Assembly: GCA_037446605.1 (NCBI GenBank) | Contig: JBBIIE010000005.1 | Location: 1 to 64,000 of the forward strand | Direction of reading: 5' to 3' | Source: JANXAZ01 sp037446605 | GTDB taxonomy: Bacteria; Pseudomonadota; Alphaproteobacteria; Geminicoccales; Geminicoccaceae | DNA length: 64,000 nucleotides | Shown here: in pieces, positions 1 to 8,316 of the stretch | Layout: the number at the start of each line of letters is the position of its first letter | Numbering within the stretch: position 1 is the stretch's first letter | Program-made: the position numbers and the translations under genes | The notes under the pieces: model-generated | What the model was told of the DNA's origin: nothing | The model's input: the letters and a program-made list of their open reading frames with translations, nothing else | Databases searched by the model: none

Positions 1-123
1 TGGTCACCCGGGGTCCCCGCGAGGTCGCAGACCTCGTGGGGTGGTCACCCGGGGTCCCCGCGAGGTCGCAGACCTCGTGGGGTGGTCACCCGGGGTCCCC
101 GCGAGGTCGCAGACCTCGTGGGG
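1..123. repeat. Three tandem 41-bp palindromic repeats upstream of tRNA-fMet
   Basis: Three identical head-to-tail 41-bp units lie at 1-41, 42-82 and 83-123, and the array may continue left of the window. Bases 15-41 of each unit form a dyad: CCCCGCGAGGTC, loop GCA, then GACCTCGTGGGG, giving 11 Watson-Crick pairs plus one G.U in RNA. A second short dyad, GGGTG-GT-CACCC, spans each unit junction. The last hairpin ends six bases before the tRNA. There are no spacers between units, so this is not a CRISPR array. Function is unknown. Confidence 0.95.
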
Positions 124-129
124 TGGCAT

Positions 130-207
<78 letters not shown>

Positions 208-409
208 CCCGAACACCGACGCCGACCCTGCCCCCCGGCCGAACACGCCCCCGACCGCAGCCGCGGCGCAGGGCGCGTTCCGAGCAGGCGCGAGCCGAGC
301 CGTCCTGCCCGATCGGCCGGCGGGTCGCAGACGCCCCGATCGACGGTGCGCGGGCGACGGCCCGGGGCGGATGGCCCAAGGTCGCCGCGCGGCCCGCCGG
401 GTATCGCTG

Positions 410-685
410 GGGACGGCGTCCCGCCACCCAGATGAAGAGGTTGTCGTAGCGGACACTGCCGTCCGGGCGGGTGTGCGCGCGATCGATCTCGGCGCAGACG
501 GCGCGCACCGCCGCCTCGCCGCCGTGCGCGATGGCCGCCCGGAAGACGCCGGCGGCGGCGGTGCCGCGCCACGCCGCCTCCGCGCTCGCGAACACGAAGG
601 GACAGGCGACCTCGCGCTCCTCGACCACCTCCAGTCCGGCCCGCGCCAGCGCGGCGGCCAGCGCTGCCGGCTCGTCCGGTCGCCG
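410..685 (-). pseudogene. Remnant: C-terminal part of a class I SAM-dependent methyltransferase
   Basis: About 90 residues read cleanly on the minus strand and resemble the C-terminal end of methyltransferase type-11 proteins. The clearest blocks are AGLEVVEEREVACPFVF and RPDGSVRYDNLFIWVAGRR. The Rossmann SAM-binding half is not readable as an open frame upstream, although short fragments such as VGCGAASETVAF occur in another minus frame near 900-940. No stop follows the natural C-terminus; the frame runs on into the tRNA antisense. I infer a decayed gene that has lost its N-terminus and its own stop. The family call rests on recognition by eye. Confidence 0.6.
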
Positions 686-1148
686 CGAATGCGGGGACGG
701 CACCTGCACACCTGCGGAAGCGAGTGCGATCGGCCCACCGCGCGGGAAGCCGGAGGCGGCCGACACGGAAAGCGCGCCGTCGGCGAACCGGAAGGCGGGG
801 CCGCCGGGCCGTCCCACTCGGCCCGGGACGGTTGGCCGTGCTCCGGCGAGCCGGCCACCACCCCGACCCGGGGCACGAAGGCGACCGTTTCGGATGCCGC
901 CCCGCAGCCGACTTCCTCCGATCGGCCTCGAACGCTGTGTCCGATGCCCGCGAGGTTCTTCTGCAGGACACGCGGCTGGTCGTACACTCCCTTACGGGCG
1001 TGCGCGGCCCGCGCTTTCGTACCGAATCGTCGACGCGTCGGACGTGCCCGGCAAGCGAAGATCGCGAAAGGCCGCGGGCGTACGGGTCGGGGGGCCGCGA
1101 GTGGGAGGAGACGAGCCGTGGCGGAAGGCTGAGCGCAAACGACGTGGT
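686..1148. other. Stretch without a supportable gene
   Basis: This roughly 460-bp stretch lies between the methyltransferase remnant and the restriction endonuclease remnant. Long open frames exist on both strands but have the arginine/alanine-rich composition expected of shadow frames in GC-rich DNA, and none resembles a family I know. It probably holds degraded sequence of the two flanking pseudogenes. Confidence 0.5.
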
Positions 1149-2185
1149 GACTCGAGCCGGACCGCAACGTCTGGGCCATCTTCGGGGACGAGAGAGGTTC
1201 CGGGACGTCACGTACCGTTCGCTCCAGGCGGGCGAAGGGCGGTTCGGCTGGAGCTCCGTCGAAACGGCGGACCTGCGGATCCTCCAGGAGCGGATCGTCG
1301 CGAGAGCTGGGCCTCTTTGAGCCCGAAAGAAAAGTACTGCTATCAACGCTTCTTGTTCAAATTTCAACCCGGTGACTGGGTCGTCTACCGGAACGTGCCG
1401 GAGCGAGGAAAGTGCACGCTCGCCCGCGTCGACCGACCCTATTTCTTCCGATGGGATCCCGAGATCGGTGATCTGGGGCACCGTTTCGGCGTCGATCCAA
1501 CCACGGTTCGCACCTTCGACCGGAACGACGGGTTCGTTCATCCGTTTTTGAGTCGTCGCTTGAAACTCCGCGGTCGTGATCGCCGCATCCGCGCCCGCGA
1601 CGAGTTCCTAGCTCTGCTCGACGCCCTGGCCGGGCCGGGCGTGCCCGCATCGGAACGGAAACGCACCGCGGCCGATCACGCCGAGTGGTTCTCCCCGGGC
1701 GCTCGAAGAGCCACTCAAAGCCGCTCTCGACGCCATTCTTCGGACCCACCCACCCGAACCGGGACCTCGAGTTGCTCATGCAGCGCGTCTTCGAGGCGAT
1801 GCCGGGCGTCGAGAAGGTGGAGCGCAAGCCCGGGCGGGCCGATCGGGGTGCCGATCTCCTCGTCATCTATCGAGCCGGCTTGCCAGTTTCTGAACTCGAC
1901 CGCGACGAGATCTGCCTCGTCCAAGTGAAAGCCTACGAGGGCCCGCACGACGACACGAGAGCGGTGGAGGACATCCGTCGGGCCTTCGATCGATATCCCG
2001 AGGCCACGGTCGGTCTCATCGTCTCGACTGCGAACAAACTCACGGAAAGATTCGAAGAAGCACTCGATAGGCTCCGAGAGGAAACCAGGACACCGGTGGA
2101 GATGGTCTACGGTACCGAACTCGCCCGTCTCGTGCTCCGCTACCTGACCCCGGACCGGTCCGAGAGCGCGGCGGCGGAAGGCTGA
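1149..2185 (+). pseudogene. Frameshifted Mrr-like restriction endonuclease
   Basis: Five segments in changing frames together read like one Mrr-type endonuclease. They are about 1155-1192 (RNVWAIFGDER), 1196-1317 (YRSLQAGEGRFGW, ended by a TGA at 1318-1320), 1305-1700 (QPGDWVVYRNVPERGKCTLARV), 1702-1750 (LEEPLKAALDAILRTHPPE) and 1755-2185. The last 430 bp carry the PD-(D/E)xK-like core, with GADLLV followed by VQVK, and an intact C-terminus. Family knowledge: Mrr-like enzymes cleave modified DNA and pair an N-terminal recognition region with this nuclease fold. At least four frame changes indicate a broken gene, though each block is well preserved, so loss is recent or the sequence contains indel errors. 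A separately translated nuclease-only protein from 1685 (166 aa) cannot be excluded. Confidence 0.7.
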
Positions 2186-2297
2186 GGCGCACCCGCCGGC
2201 CGGGTCCGACGTCGAGCACCGACCGAGGCCGCCCGACCCTCTCCGGCTCGTTCGATCCGCGACGCGGGTGCCCCTTCATCTCGGCGGGAGCCGGCGA

Positions 2298-2326
2298 TTG
2301 ACGCCCGCGTCACGAGCTCATATCGC
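2298..2326 (+). promoter_or_regulatory. Putative sigma-70 promoter for the 2365 operon
   Basis: TTGACG at 2298-2303 and TATCGC at 2321-2326 are separated by exactly 17 bp. They lie 39 bp ahead of the first gene of the flavoprotein/ThDP/cupin/IclR operon. The -35 is near-consensus and the -10 weaker. Confidence 0.45.
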
Positions 2327-2364
2327 GAAAGCGCATCCGACGATGTCGGAAGGAACGCGCGAGC

Positions 2365-4140
2365 ATGGGCGAGGGGAGGGGATACCGTGAGACCGACGCA
2401 CGCCTCGGTCCCGACGAGGCGTACGACCTCCTCGTCCTCGGCAGCGGCGCGGCCGGGCTCGCCGCCGGGCTGTTCGCCGCCCTCGAAGGTGCGCGCGTCC
2501 TCGTCCTCGAGCACGGCCCCCGCTTCGGCGGGACGAGCGCGCGCTCCTCCGGCACGCTCTGGATTCCCGGCAACCACCATCTGGGTGAGGCCGCCGCGCG
2601 GGACCGCGCCGAAGCCCGGCGCTACCTCGACGGTCTCACGGGCGGGCGGGTCGATCCCGCGCTCCTCGAGACCTTCTTCGAAGAAGGGCCGGCCTTGCTG
2701 CGCGAGCTCGAGCGGCGCTGCGGCTTGGTGTTCCGAACCTTCCCGCTCGCCCCCGACTATCGCCAGGAGCTGCCGGGGGCGGCGCTGCGCGGCCGCGCGC
2801 TCGAGCCACCGCCCTTCGACGGCCGCCGGCTCGGCCCCCGGTTCGAAAATCTCGAACCGCCGCTTCCCGAGCTCCTCCTCGCGGGCGGCACGATGGTGAC
2901 CCGGGCGGAAGCCGGCCGGCTCCTGCGCGCCCACCGCTCCCCGGCCGATGCGGCCTTCGCCTTCGCCCTCTTCGCCGGGACCCTGCGCGACCGGCTCGCC
3001 GGCCGGCCGCGCGGGACCCGCCTCGTCACGGGCAACGCGCTGGTCGCGCGGCTCGCCTTCGAGTTCTTCGCGCGCGGCGGCGAGCTCCGCCTCGGTGCCG
3101 TACCCCGCCGGCTGCTGCGCGAGGCCGGCCGGATCGCCGGCGTCGAGCTCGCGGAGGGCTCGCGCGAACCCCGGGGGCTGCGTGCCCGTCTCGGCGCCGT
3201 GCTGGCGGGGGGTGGCTTTCCCGCTTCCCCAACCCGGCGCGCCCGGCACCTCCCCGAGCCCGTGCCCGCGGCCACACCCGCCGCCGAGGGTTGCGACGGC
3301 TCGACCCTCGAGCTCGCCCTCGAGGTCGGCGCCGCGCTCGCACCCGCGAGCGACGACCACGCGCTCTGGTTCCCGAGCTCCTGCGTTCCGCGCGCGGACG
3401 GTTCGACCGGCGTCTACCCGCACATCGTGCTGGACCGACCCAAGCCCGGAATGATCGCGGTCGATGCGAGCGGGCGCCGGTTCGTCGACGAAGCCTGCTC
3501 CTATCACGAGTTCGTCCGCACCATGTACCGCCGGCATCGCGAGGTCCCGGCGATCCCTACCTGGTTGCTCTGCGACCGGCGGAGCCTCTGGCGCTACGGG
3601 CTCGGTGCCGTGCGGCCGCGCGAGCTTTTTCCGGAACGGTGGGTACGACGCGGTTACCTGCGCAGCGCCCCGACCCTCGAAGAGCTCGCCCGAGCGATCG
3701 GCGTCGACGAAGCGGGTCTCGTCGGCACGGTCGCGCGGGTGAACGGCTTCGCCGAGCGCGGCATCGACGAAGATTTCGGCAAAGGCGTCAACGCTTACGA
3801 CCGTGCCCACGGCGATCCCGAGCACCGCCCCAACCCCTGTCTCGGCCCGATCCGCGAGCCGCCTTTCTACGCCCTGGCCCTGTACCCGACCCCGCTCGCC
3901 ACGAGCCTCGGGCTCGCGGTCGACGCGGACGCGCGCGTGCTCGATGTGGCCGGCCGGTCCATCCCCGGGCTTTGGGCCTGCGGCGGCGACATGCGGCATC
4001 TCTTCGCCGGCGAATATCCCGGGCCCGGGGCGCAGCTCGGGCCGGCCATGACCTTCGCTCGGCTCGCCGCCCGCGACGCTCTGCGCGTCGCGGCGGCGTG
4101 CCGGGACCTCGGACAACGCGCGAGGGAGACGAGCGCATGA
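2365..4140 (+). CDS. FAD-dependent oxidoreductase, fumarate reductase/3-ketosteroid dehydrogenase family
   Basis: This 591-residue flavoprotein begins near residue 16 with a Rossmann FAD motif (LVLGSGAAGLAAGLFAALEG) followed by an acidic strand end (LVLEHG). It ends with the family's second FAD contact, GLWACGGDMRHLFAGEYPGP. The order of blocks matches the FAD_binding_2 family of succinate, tricarballylate and 3-ketosteroid-delta-1 dehydrogenases, which oxidise C-C bonds or reduce C=C bonds. The residues needed to tell steroid from carboxylate substrates cannot be judged by eye. It has no signal peptide and is probably cytoplasmic. Its stop overlaps the start of the ThDP enzyme (ATGA), so the two are translationally coupled. 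A better substrate guess is not possible from sequence alone. Confidence 0.85.
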   Translation: MGEGRGYRETDARLGPDEAYDLLVLGSGAAGLAAGLFAALEGARVLVLEHGPRFGGTSARSSGTLWIPGNHHLGEAAARDRAEARRYLDGLTGGRVDPALLETFFEEGPALLRELERRCGLVFRTFPLAPDYRQELPGAALRGRALEPPPFDGRRLGPRFENLEPPLPELLLAGGTMVTRAEAGRLLRAHRSPADAAFAFALFAGTLRDRLAGRPRGTRLVTGNALVARLAFEFFARGGELRLGAVPRRLLREAGRIAGVELAEGSREPRGLRARLGAVLAGGGFPASPTRRARHLPEPVPAATPAAEGCDGSTLELALEVGAALAPASDDHALWFPSSCVPRADGSTGVYPHIVLDRPKPGMIAVDASGRRFVDEACSYHEFVRTMYRRHREVPAIPTWLLCDRRSLWRYGLGAVRPRELFPERWVRRGYLRSAPTLEELARAIGVDEAGLVGTVARVNGFAERGIDEDFGKGVNAYDRAHGDPEHRPNPCLGPIREPPFYALALYPTPLATSLGLAVDADARVLDVAGRSIPGLWACGGDMRHLFAGEYPGPGAQLGPAMTFARLAARDALRVAAACRDLGQRARETSA

Positions 4141-5930
4141 AGCGCAGTGGCGGCGAGATCATCGCCGAGTTCCTGGTTCGTGAGGGAATCGACCACCTGT
4201 TCGGTATCTGCGGCCATGGCAATGTGGGCATGTTGGATGCTCTCTACCCGGTGCGCGACCGCGTGCGGCTCGTCTCGCCGCGGCACGAACAGACGGCGGC
4301 GCACATGGCCGACGGCTTCTTCCGGGTCAGCCACCGGCCGGCTGCGACCTTGACCTCGACCGGGCCGGGTTCGTGCAACCTCGTCATGGGGCTCGCCGTC
4401 GCCCAGACCGATTCCTCGGCGGTCTTCGCGATCACGGCCGACGTGCCGACCTCGCAGTTCGACCGCGGCCCGTTCCAGGAGATCAACCTCCACCACCACG
4501 CCGATTTCGTGAACGTGCTGAGGCCCGTGGTGAAGCGCAGCTTCCAACCTCAGCGGCCGGAGATGCTGCCGCGGGTCCTGCGGCAAGCGGCGCAGATCAT
4601 GAAGAGCGGCCGACCGGGCCCGGTCAACGTCGACATCCCCTACGATCTCTTCGTCGAGACGACCGACGCCCCGGACGAGCCCACGACGCCGCCTTTCGGC
4701 AGCCGCCGTCCGGGAGCCTCGCCCGAGGACGTGGCCCGTTCGGTCGATCTCCTGCTCGCGGCCGAACGGCCTGTCGTCTTGATCGGCCACGGCGTGACCC
4801 TTTCCGAAGCCTCCGACGAGCTCACCACCGTCGTCCGCCGGCTCTCCCTGCCCGTCGCGAGCTCGCCCAACGGCATGGGCTGTCTCGACATGCGCGACCC
4901 GCTCTCCTTGGGCTTCATCGGCCGCAACGGGGCCTATCCGGCGAACGAAGCGGGCAGGCGCGCCGATCTCGTCCTGGCGCTCGGCGCCCGCTTCGACGAT
5001 CGCTCGGCCTCCTCCTGGTTGCCGGGCTATTCCTGGAACATCCCGCCCGCCAAATTGATCCAGGTCGACCTCGACCATGCCGAACTCGGCCGCAACTACC
5101 CGACCGAGCTCTCGATCTGCGCGGACGTGCGGACCTTCTTGCGGCAGGTCCTGGCCGAACTCGACGCGCGCGGTATCGGGAACGCGCCGCGGGTCGCCGC
5201 TTGGCACGCGCGGATCGCCGAGTGGCGGCGGGCGTGGGAAGCGTTCGTGCGGCCGGGCTTCGAAGCGCACACGAGCCCGATCCGCCCCGAGCGGATCGTC
5301 GCCGACTGCCGCAAGGTCCTGCCCGACGAGGCGATCATTTCGCTCGACTCGGGTATCCACCACAATTGGTTCATGCAGTTCTGGGAAGCCCGACGGCCGC
5401 GCACCATGCTCAACACCTGGGGCTTTTCCGGCATGGGCTTCGGGCCGAGTGCGATCTTGGGCGCCAAGCTCGCGGCACCCGACCGGCCCTGCGTCGCGAT
5501 CTGCGGCGACGGCGGCTTCACCATGGTCCCGCACGTGCTCTGCACCGCCGTCGAGTACGACATTCCCGTGGTCTGGGTGGTGTGGAACAATTTCGCCTGG
5601 GCGGCGATCCGCGACTTGCAATACGCCTATTTCGGCGGCCGCGAGATCGGGACGGCCTTCCGGCGCGGCGGCAACAACGAGCCCTACAATCCCGATTTCG
5701 CTGCCTGGGCGCGCGCCGCCGGGGTCGCGGGCTGGACGGTGACCCGCTCGCAGAACTTCGCCGAGGTGCTCGCGACCGCGGTGGCGAGCGGCCGACCAGC
5801 CTTGATCGACGTCCACGTCGACGCCGAGGTTCGGCCGCCGGGGACGGGGGCTTGGCAATTGCCACCGATCCCGCCCAAGGAGCCGGTCTTCGGCCGTCGC
5901 TTCCGGCCGGGTGTGGACCCTGCGCACTGA
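4137..5930 (+). CDS. Thiamine diphosphate-dependent enzyme, acetolactate synthase-like
   Basis: This 597-residue protein has the three-domain layout of the acetohydroxyacid synthase/benzoylformate decarboxylase superfamily. The cofactor-activating glutamate lies in RHEQTAAHMADGF (Glu51). The C-terminal ThDP/Mg site reads GDGGFTMVPHVLCTA and ends in WNN near residues 456-484. A complete middle domain lies between. Family members decarboxylate a 2-keto acid or cleave and join acyl units. Genuine biosynthetic acetolactate synthase is unlikely because no small subunit or ilv neighbour is present. The ATGA overlap with the flavoprotein and the following cupin argue for one catabolic operon. The substrate is unknown; a lyase or carboligase acting on a product of the flavoprotein is one inference. 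Confidence 0.85.
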   Translation: MKRSGGEIIAEFLVREGIDHLFGICGHGNVGMLDALYPVRDRVRLVSPRHEQTAAHMADGFFRVSHRPAATLTSTGPGSCNLVMGLAVAQTDSSAVFAITADVPTSQFDRGPFQEINLHHHADFVNVLRPVVKRSFQPQRPEMLPRVLRQAAQIMKSGRPGPVNVDIPYDLFVETTDAPDEPTTPPFGSRRPGASPEDVARSVDLLLAAERPVVLIGHGVTLSEASDELTTVVRRLSLPVASSPNGMGCLDMRDPLSLGFIGRNGAYPANEAGRRADLVLALGARFDDRSASSWLPGYSWNIPPAKLIQVDLDHAELGRNYPTELSICADVRTFLRQVLAELDARGIGNAPRVAAWHARIAEWRRAWEAFVRPGFEAHTSPIRPERIVADCRKVLPDEAIISLDSGIHHNWFMQFWEARRPRTMLNTWGFSGMGFGPSAILGAKLAAPDRPCVAICGDGGFTMVPHVLCTAVEYDIPVVWVVWNNFAWAAIRDLQYAYFGGREIGTAFRRGGNNEPYNPDFAAWARAAGVAGWTVTRSQNFAEVLATAVASGRPALIDVHVDAEVRPPGTGAWQLPPIPPKEPVFGRRFRPGVDPAH

Positions 5931-5953
5931 ACGCCGCCCGCAGGAGAGGAACC

Positions 5954-6331
5954 ATGCAGCGCATCGCCGGTGCCGTGATCCGCAACATCGCCGAAGAACC
6001 GTGGCGGGAGTTCCCCGGCCATCACGGCGGGGCGCTCTCCAAGGCGCTCGTCCGGCCGGAGACCGTGGGCTCGCGGCGGATCGACTACCGCATCTCGAGC
6101 TACAGCCCGATGGCCCGGGTCGAACCGCACGCCCACCGCGTGCAGGAGCAGATCTATCACGTGCTCGAGGGTGAGGGGCTGCTCGAGGTCGAGGGGGAGC
6201 GGGTGGTCCTGCGCCGACACGACGTGGTCTACCTGCCGCCTGGGGTTCGCCACGGCTTCGAGAATACGGGGCTCGGCGATCTCGTCTTCCTGGTCGTCAC
6301 GAGCCCGGTCGACGACGAGGAGCCTCGGTGA
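5954..6331 (+). CDS. Small cupin-domain protein
   Basis: This 125-residue single-domain cupin starts at the ATG at 5954, with AGGAGAGG seven bases ahead. Cupin motif 1 is PHAHRVQEQIYHVLEGEGLL, whose two His, Gln and Glu are positioned to bind a metal. Motif 2 is LPPGVRHGFENTG. Such proteins are small isomerases, dioxygenases or binding proteins, and the class cannot be narrowed by eye. It sits between the ThDP enzyme and the IclR regulator, and its TGA overlaps the GTG start of the latter. A role in processing or sensing the pathway intermediate is inferred. Confidence 0.85.
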   Translation: MQRIAGAVIRNIAEEPWREFPGHHGGALSKALVRPETVGSRRIDYRISSYSPMARVEPHAHRVQEQIYHVLEGEGLLEVEGERVVLRRHDVVYLPPGVRHGFENTGLGDLVFLVVTSPVDDEEPR

Positions 6332-7326
6332 GCACGGCTCCACCCGAGCTGTCCGAGCCGCTCAACCCGATGTCGCACGAGCGACGGCCCGGGACCGAGG
6401 GGGGAGGGATCCAGTCGCTCGAACGCGCGGCGGCCCTTCTGGAAGCGGCGGCGCGGCGGCCCGAGGGTCTGGCCCTCGGCGAATTGGCCGCGGTCGCGGG
6501 GCTGCACACGAGCACCGCCTTCCATCTGGCCCGCACCCTCGTCCGGCTCGGCTATCTCGGCCAGGACCCGGAGAGCCGGCTCTACCGGATCGGCTCGCGC
6601 CTCTTCGTGCTCGCCGCCGCGGCCCTCGACGAGGCGCGGCTCGTGGCGATCGGCGGCCCGATCCTGGAGCGGCTCGCCCGCGAGACCGGTGCCACGGCCC
6701 ATCTCGCGGTGCGGAGCCGCGCCGAGATCGTGGTCGTGGCAAAGGCGGCCGCGCCGGGCCTCCTCCAGCTCGCCGAACGGCCCGGTGGGACCCGCCCGGC
6801 CCACGCGACGGCGATCGGCAAGGTCCTCCTCGCCGCGCTGCCGTCGAAGGAGCGCGAGGCGCTCGTCCGAAGCCTGCCGCTCGAAGCCCACACGCCCGCG
6901 ACGATCGCCGAGCCTTCGCGGCTGCTCGCCGAACTCGAGGTCGTGGCGCGCGAAGACGTTGCCTTCGATCGCGGCGAGCTCGACCCCGAGATCCGCTGCG
7001 TCGCGGTCGCCGTCCACGACTTCGCGGGCCGCGCCGTCGCCGCACTCGGGCTCTCGGGGCCCGCCTTCCGCCTCGCGAGCCCGGCCCTCGAAGGGCTCGT
7101 CGCCCCGCTCCGGGCGGCTGCCGGTGAGCTGTCGGCGGCCCTCGGTCACTCGGCCGCGAGACGGGTGGACGAGGTCGGCTCCGAGCCGGGCCCGAACCGC
7201 TCGGCCTCGGGAACGGGCTCGAAACCGCGCCGGGCGGGGTCGGAAAGGAGTGCCGCCACGACCCCGCGGAGCTCGGCCGCGACGGCGGTGGCCGCCGCCG
7301 AGCGGCGTTCGGGCGGCAGGGTGTAG
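6328..7326 (+). CDS. IclR-family transcriptional regulator
   Basis: An N-terminal winged helix-turn-helix (about residues 27-85; IQSLERAAALLEAAARRPEG, then LGELAAVAGLHTSTAFHLAR) is followed by the IclR effector domain with GTRPAHATAIGKVLLAAL. IclR proteins usually sense small carboxylates or aromatics and control adjacent operons. The likely start is GTG at 6328, overlapping the cupin stop; an ATG at 6370 would drop an unconserved lead. The last ~60 residues are Ser/Ala/Arg-rich, have no counterpart in the family and are read from DNA that also encodes the tail of the convergent LysR gene. IclR proteins are usually near 260 residues, so this tail looks like accidental read-through. Confidence 0.9.
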   Translation: MSTAPPELSEPLNPMSHERRPGTEGGGIQSLERAAALLEAAARRPEGLALGELAAVAGLHTSTAFHLARTLVRLGYLGQDPESRLYRIGSRLFVLAAAALDEARLVAIGGPILERLARETGATAHLAVRSRAEIVVVAKAAAPGLLQLAERPGGTRPAHATAIGKVLLAALPSKEREALVRSLPLEAHTPATIAEPSRLLAELEVVAREDVAFDRGELDPEIRCVAVAVHDFAGRAVAALGLSGPAFRLASPALEGLVAPLRAAAGELSAALGHSAARRVDEVGSEPGPNRSASGTGSKPRRAGSERSAATTPRSSAATAVAAAERRSGGRV

Positions 7327-8144
7327 AGGAAGTTCCGGCGACGCAGTCGGGCGTCCGCGATCGGCAGGGCGCGGAACCGGCCGGCCCTTCCACCCTCGGC
7401 CAGGATCGCCCCCATGGGCTTGATCGTGGCCCCTATGCCCGCGGCCACGCAGGCCATCAAGAGCGCGAGTGAATCGATCTCGGCCACCACCTCGACCCGC
7501 AGCCCACGACGGTCGAGCTCGGCCGTGACCCGCTGGCGCAGGCCGTGGCGGGCGGTCGGCAGGATCATCGGCAGGCGCGCCGCCTCGGCGAGGGTGAGGC
7601 TCGCACGGCGCCGGGGCACGAGCCGACTCTCCCCTGGCAACACGACGAAGAGCTCTTCGTCGAGCAGGGGCTCGACGACCAGGTCGGGGGCGAGGCCCGG
7701 GGCGAAGAGGATCGCCATGTCGAGCTGGCCGAGGCGGAGCATCTGCTCGATGTGGCCGCTCATGCCCTCGACGACGTTCAAGAGGATCCCGGGATAGCGT
7801 TCCCGCACCCGCTGCACGAGCGGCAGGCCCAAGGCGGCCACCGTCGTGGCGGCGAGGCCCACGCTCACCATCCCTTGGATCGCCCGGGCGCCGCCGCGCG
7901 CCACGGCGAGCCCCTGTTCGACGAGGCGCAGCACGAAGGCCGCGTGCTGGTGGAGGGCGAGCCCGTGTTCGGTCGGCACGACCCCGTGCGGCGTACGGAC
8001 GACGAGCGGCTTGCCCACGAGCTCTTCGAGCTTGGCGAGCTGCTGGCTCAGTGCCGGCTGGGCGAGGTTCAGCTCGCGGGCAGCACGCGAGAGGCTGCCG
8101 CACTCGACGATCCGGACGAAATAACGGAGCTGGCGCAGGTTCAT
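7146..8144 (-). CDS. LysR-family transcriptional regulator
   Basis: The protein is 332 residues from the ATG at 8144. The N-terminal helix-turn-helix reads MNLRQLRYFVRIVECGSLSR and AQPALSQQLAKLEELVG, followed by a substrate-binding domain of normal length. It is transcribed away from the Liv/Tcu-like operon, the classic arrangement for a LysR regulator of its divergent neighbour. The intergenic region carries a CAAAT-CCT-ATTTG dyad. The C-terminal ~60 residues overlap the convergent IclR frame. Regulation of the importer/tcu-like operon is inferred from position. Confidence 0.92.
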   Translation of the reverse strand: MNLRQLRYFVRIVECGSLSRAARELNLAQPALSQQLAKLEELVGKPLVVRTPHGVVPTEHGLALHQHAAFVLRLVEQGLAVARGGARAIQGMVSVGLAATTVAALGLPLVQRVRERYPGILLNVVEGMSGHIEQMLRLGQLDMAILFAPGLAPDLVVEPLLDEELFVVLPGESRLVPRRRASLTLAEAARLPMILPTARHGLRQRVTAELDRRGLRVEVVAEIDSLALLMACVAAGIGATIKPMGAILAEGGRAGRFRALPIADARLRRRNFLYTLPPERRSAAATAVAAELRGVVAALLSDPARRGFEPVPEAERFGPGSEPTSSTRLAAE

Positions 8145-8174
8145 CCGCGACCCCCGGGCGGCCGTGCCCCGGGG

Positions 8175-8203
8175 GTATAAGAGCACCTGATGACCTTTTC
8201 GAA
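8175..8203 (-). promoter_or_regulatory. Putative promoter of the LysR gene
   Basis: On the minus strand TTCGAA (8198-8203) is followed after 17 bp by TTATAC (8175-8180), about 30 bp before the ATG at 8144. The -10 is good and the -35 weak. Confidence 0.35.
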
Positions 8204-8242
8204 CAAATCCTATTTGCGGACGCGCGGGGACATGGCTAGCTT
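8204..8242 (+). promoter_or_regulatory. LysR-type operator dyad and promoter of the importer/tcu-like operon
   Basis: A perfect CAAAT-CCT-ATTTG dyad lies at 8204-8216. It overlaps TTGCGG (8214-8219), which is followed after 17 bp by TAGCTT (8237-8242). It lies between divergent lysR and the binding-protein gene, where a LysR regulator would bind. The promoter assignment is tentative; the dyad itself is certain. Confidence 0.45.
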
Positions 8243-8316
8243 TCCGGTCCGCGCGGAACCGGGCGCCGCTCGGAGCGGACGGGCGCCCGGTGGCGCGGCT
8301 CGGGGAGGCTGCGAAG

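Noticed and set aside
1..123. CRISPR array
   Set aside because: Units are identical and contiguous with no unique spacers, and no cas genes are present.
2140..4116. 658-codon minus-strand open frame opposite the flavoprotein gene
   Set aside because: Arg/Gly/Glu-rich shadow of a clearly coding plus strand, with no family resemblance.
2365..5930. Steroid catabolic (KstD) or branched-chain amino acid (IlvB) assignment
   Set aside because: Family resemblance alone; no steroid or ilv neighbours, no small ALS subunit, and substrate residues cannot be judged by eye.
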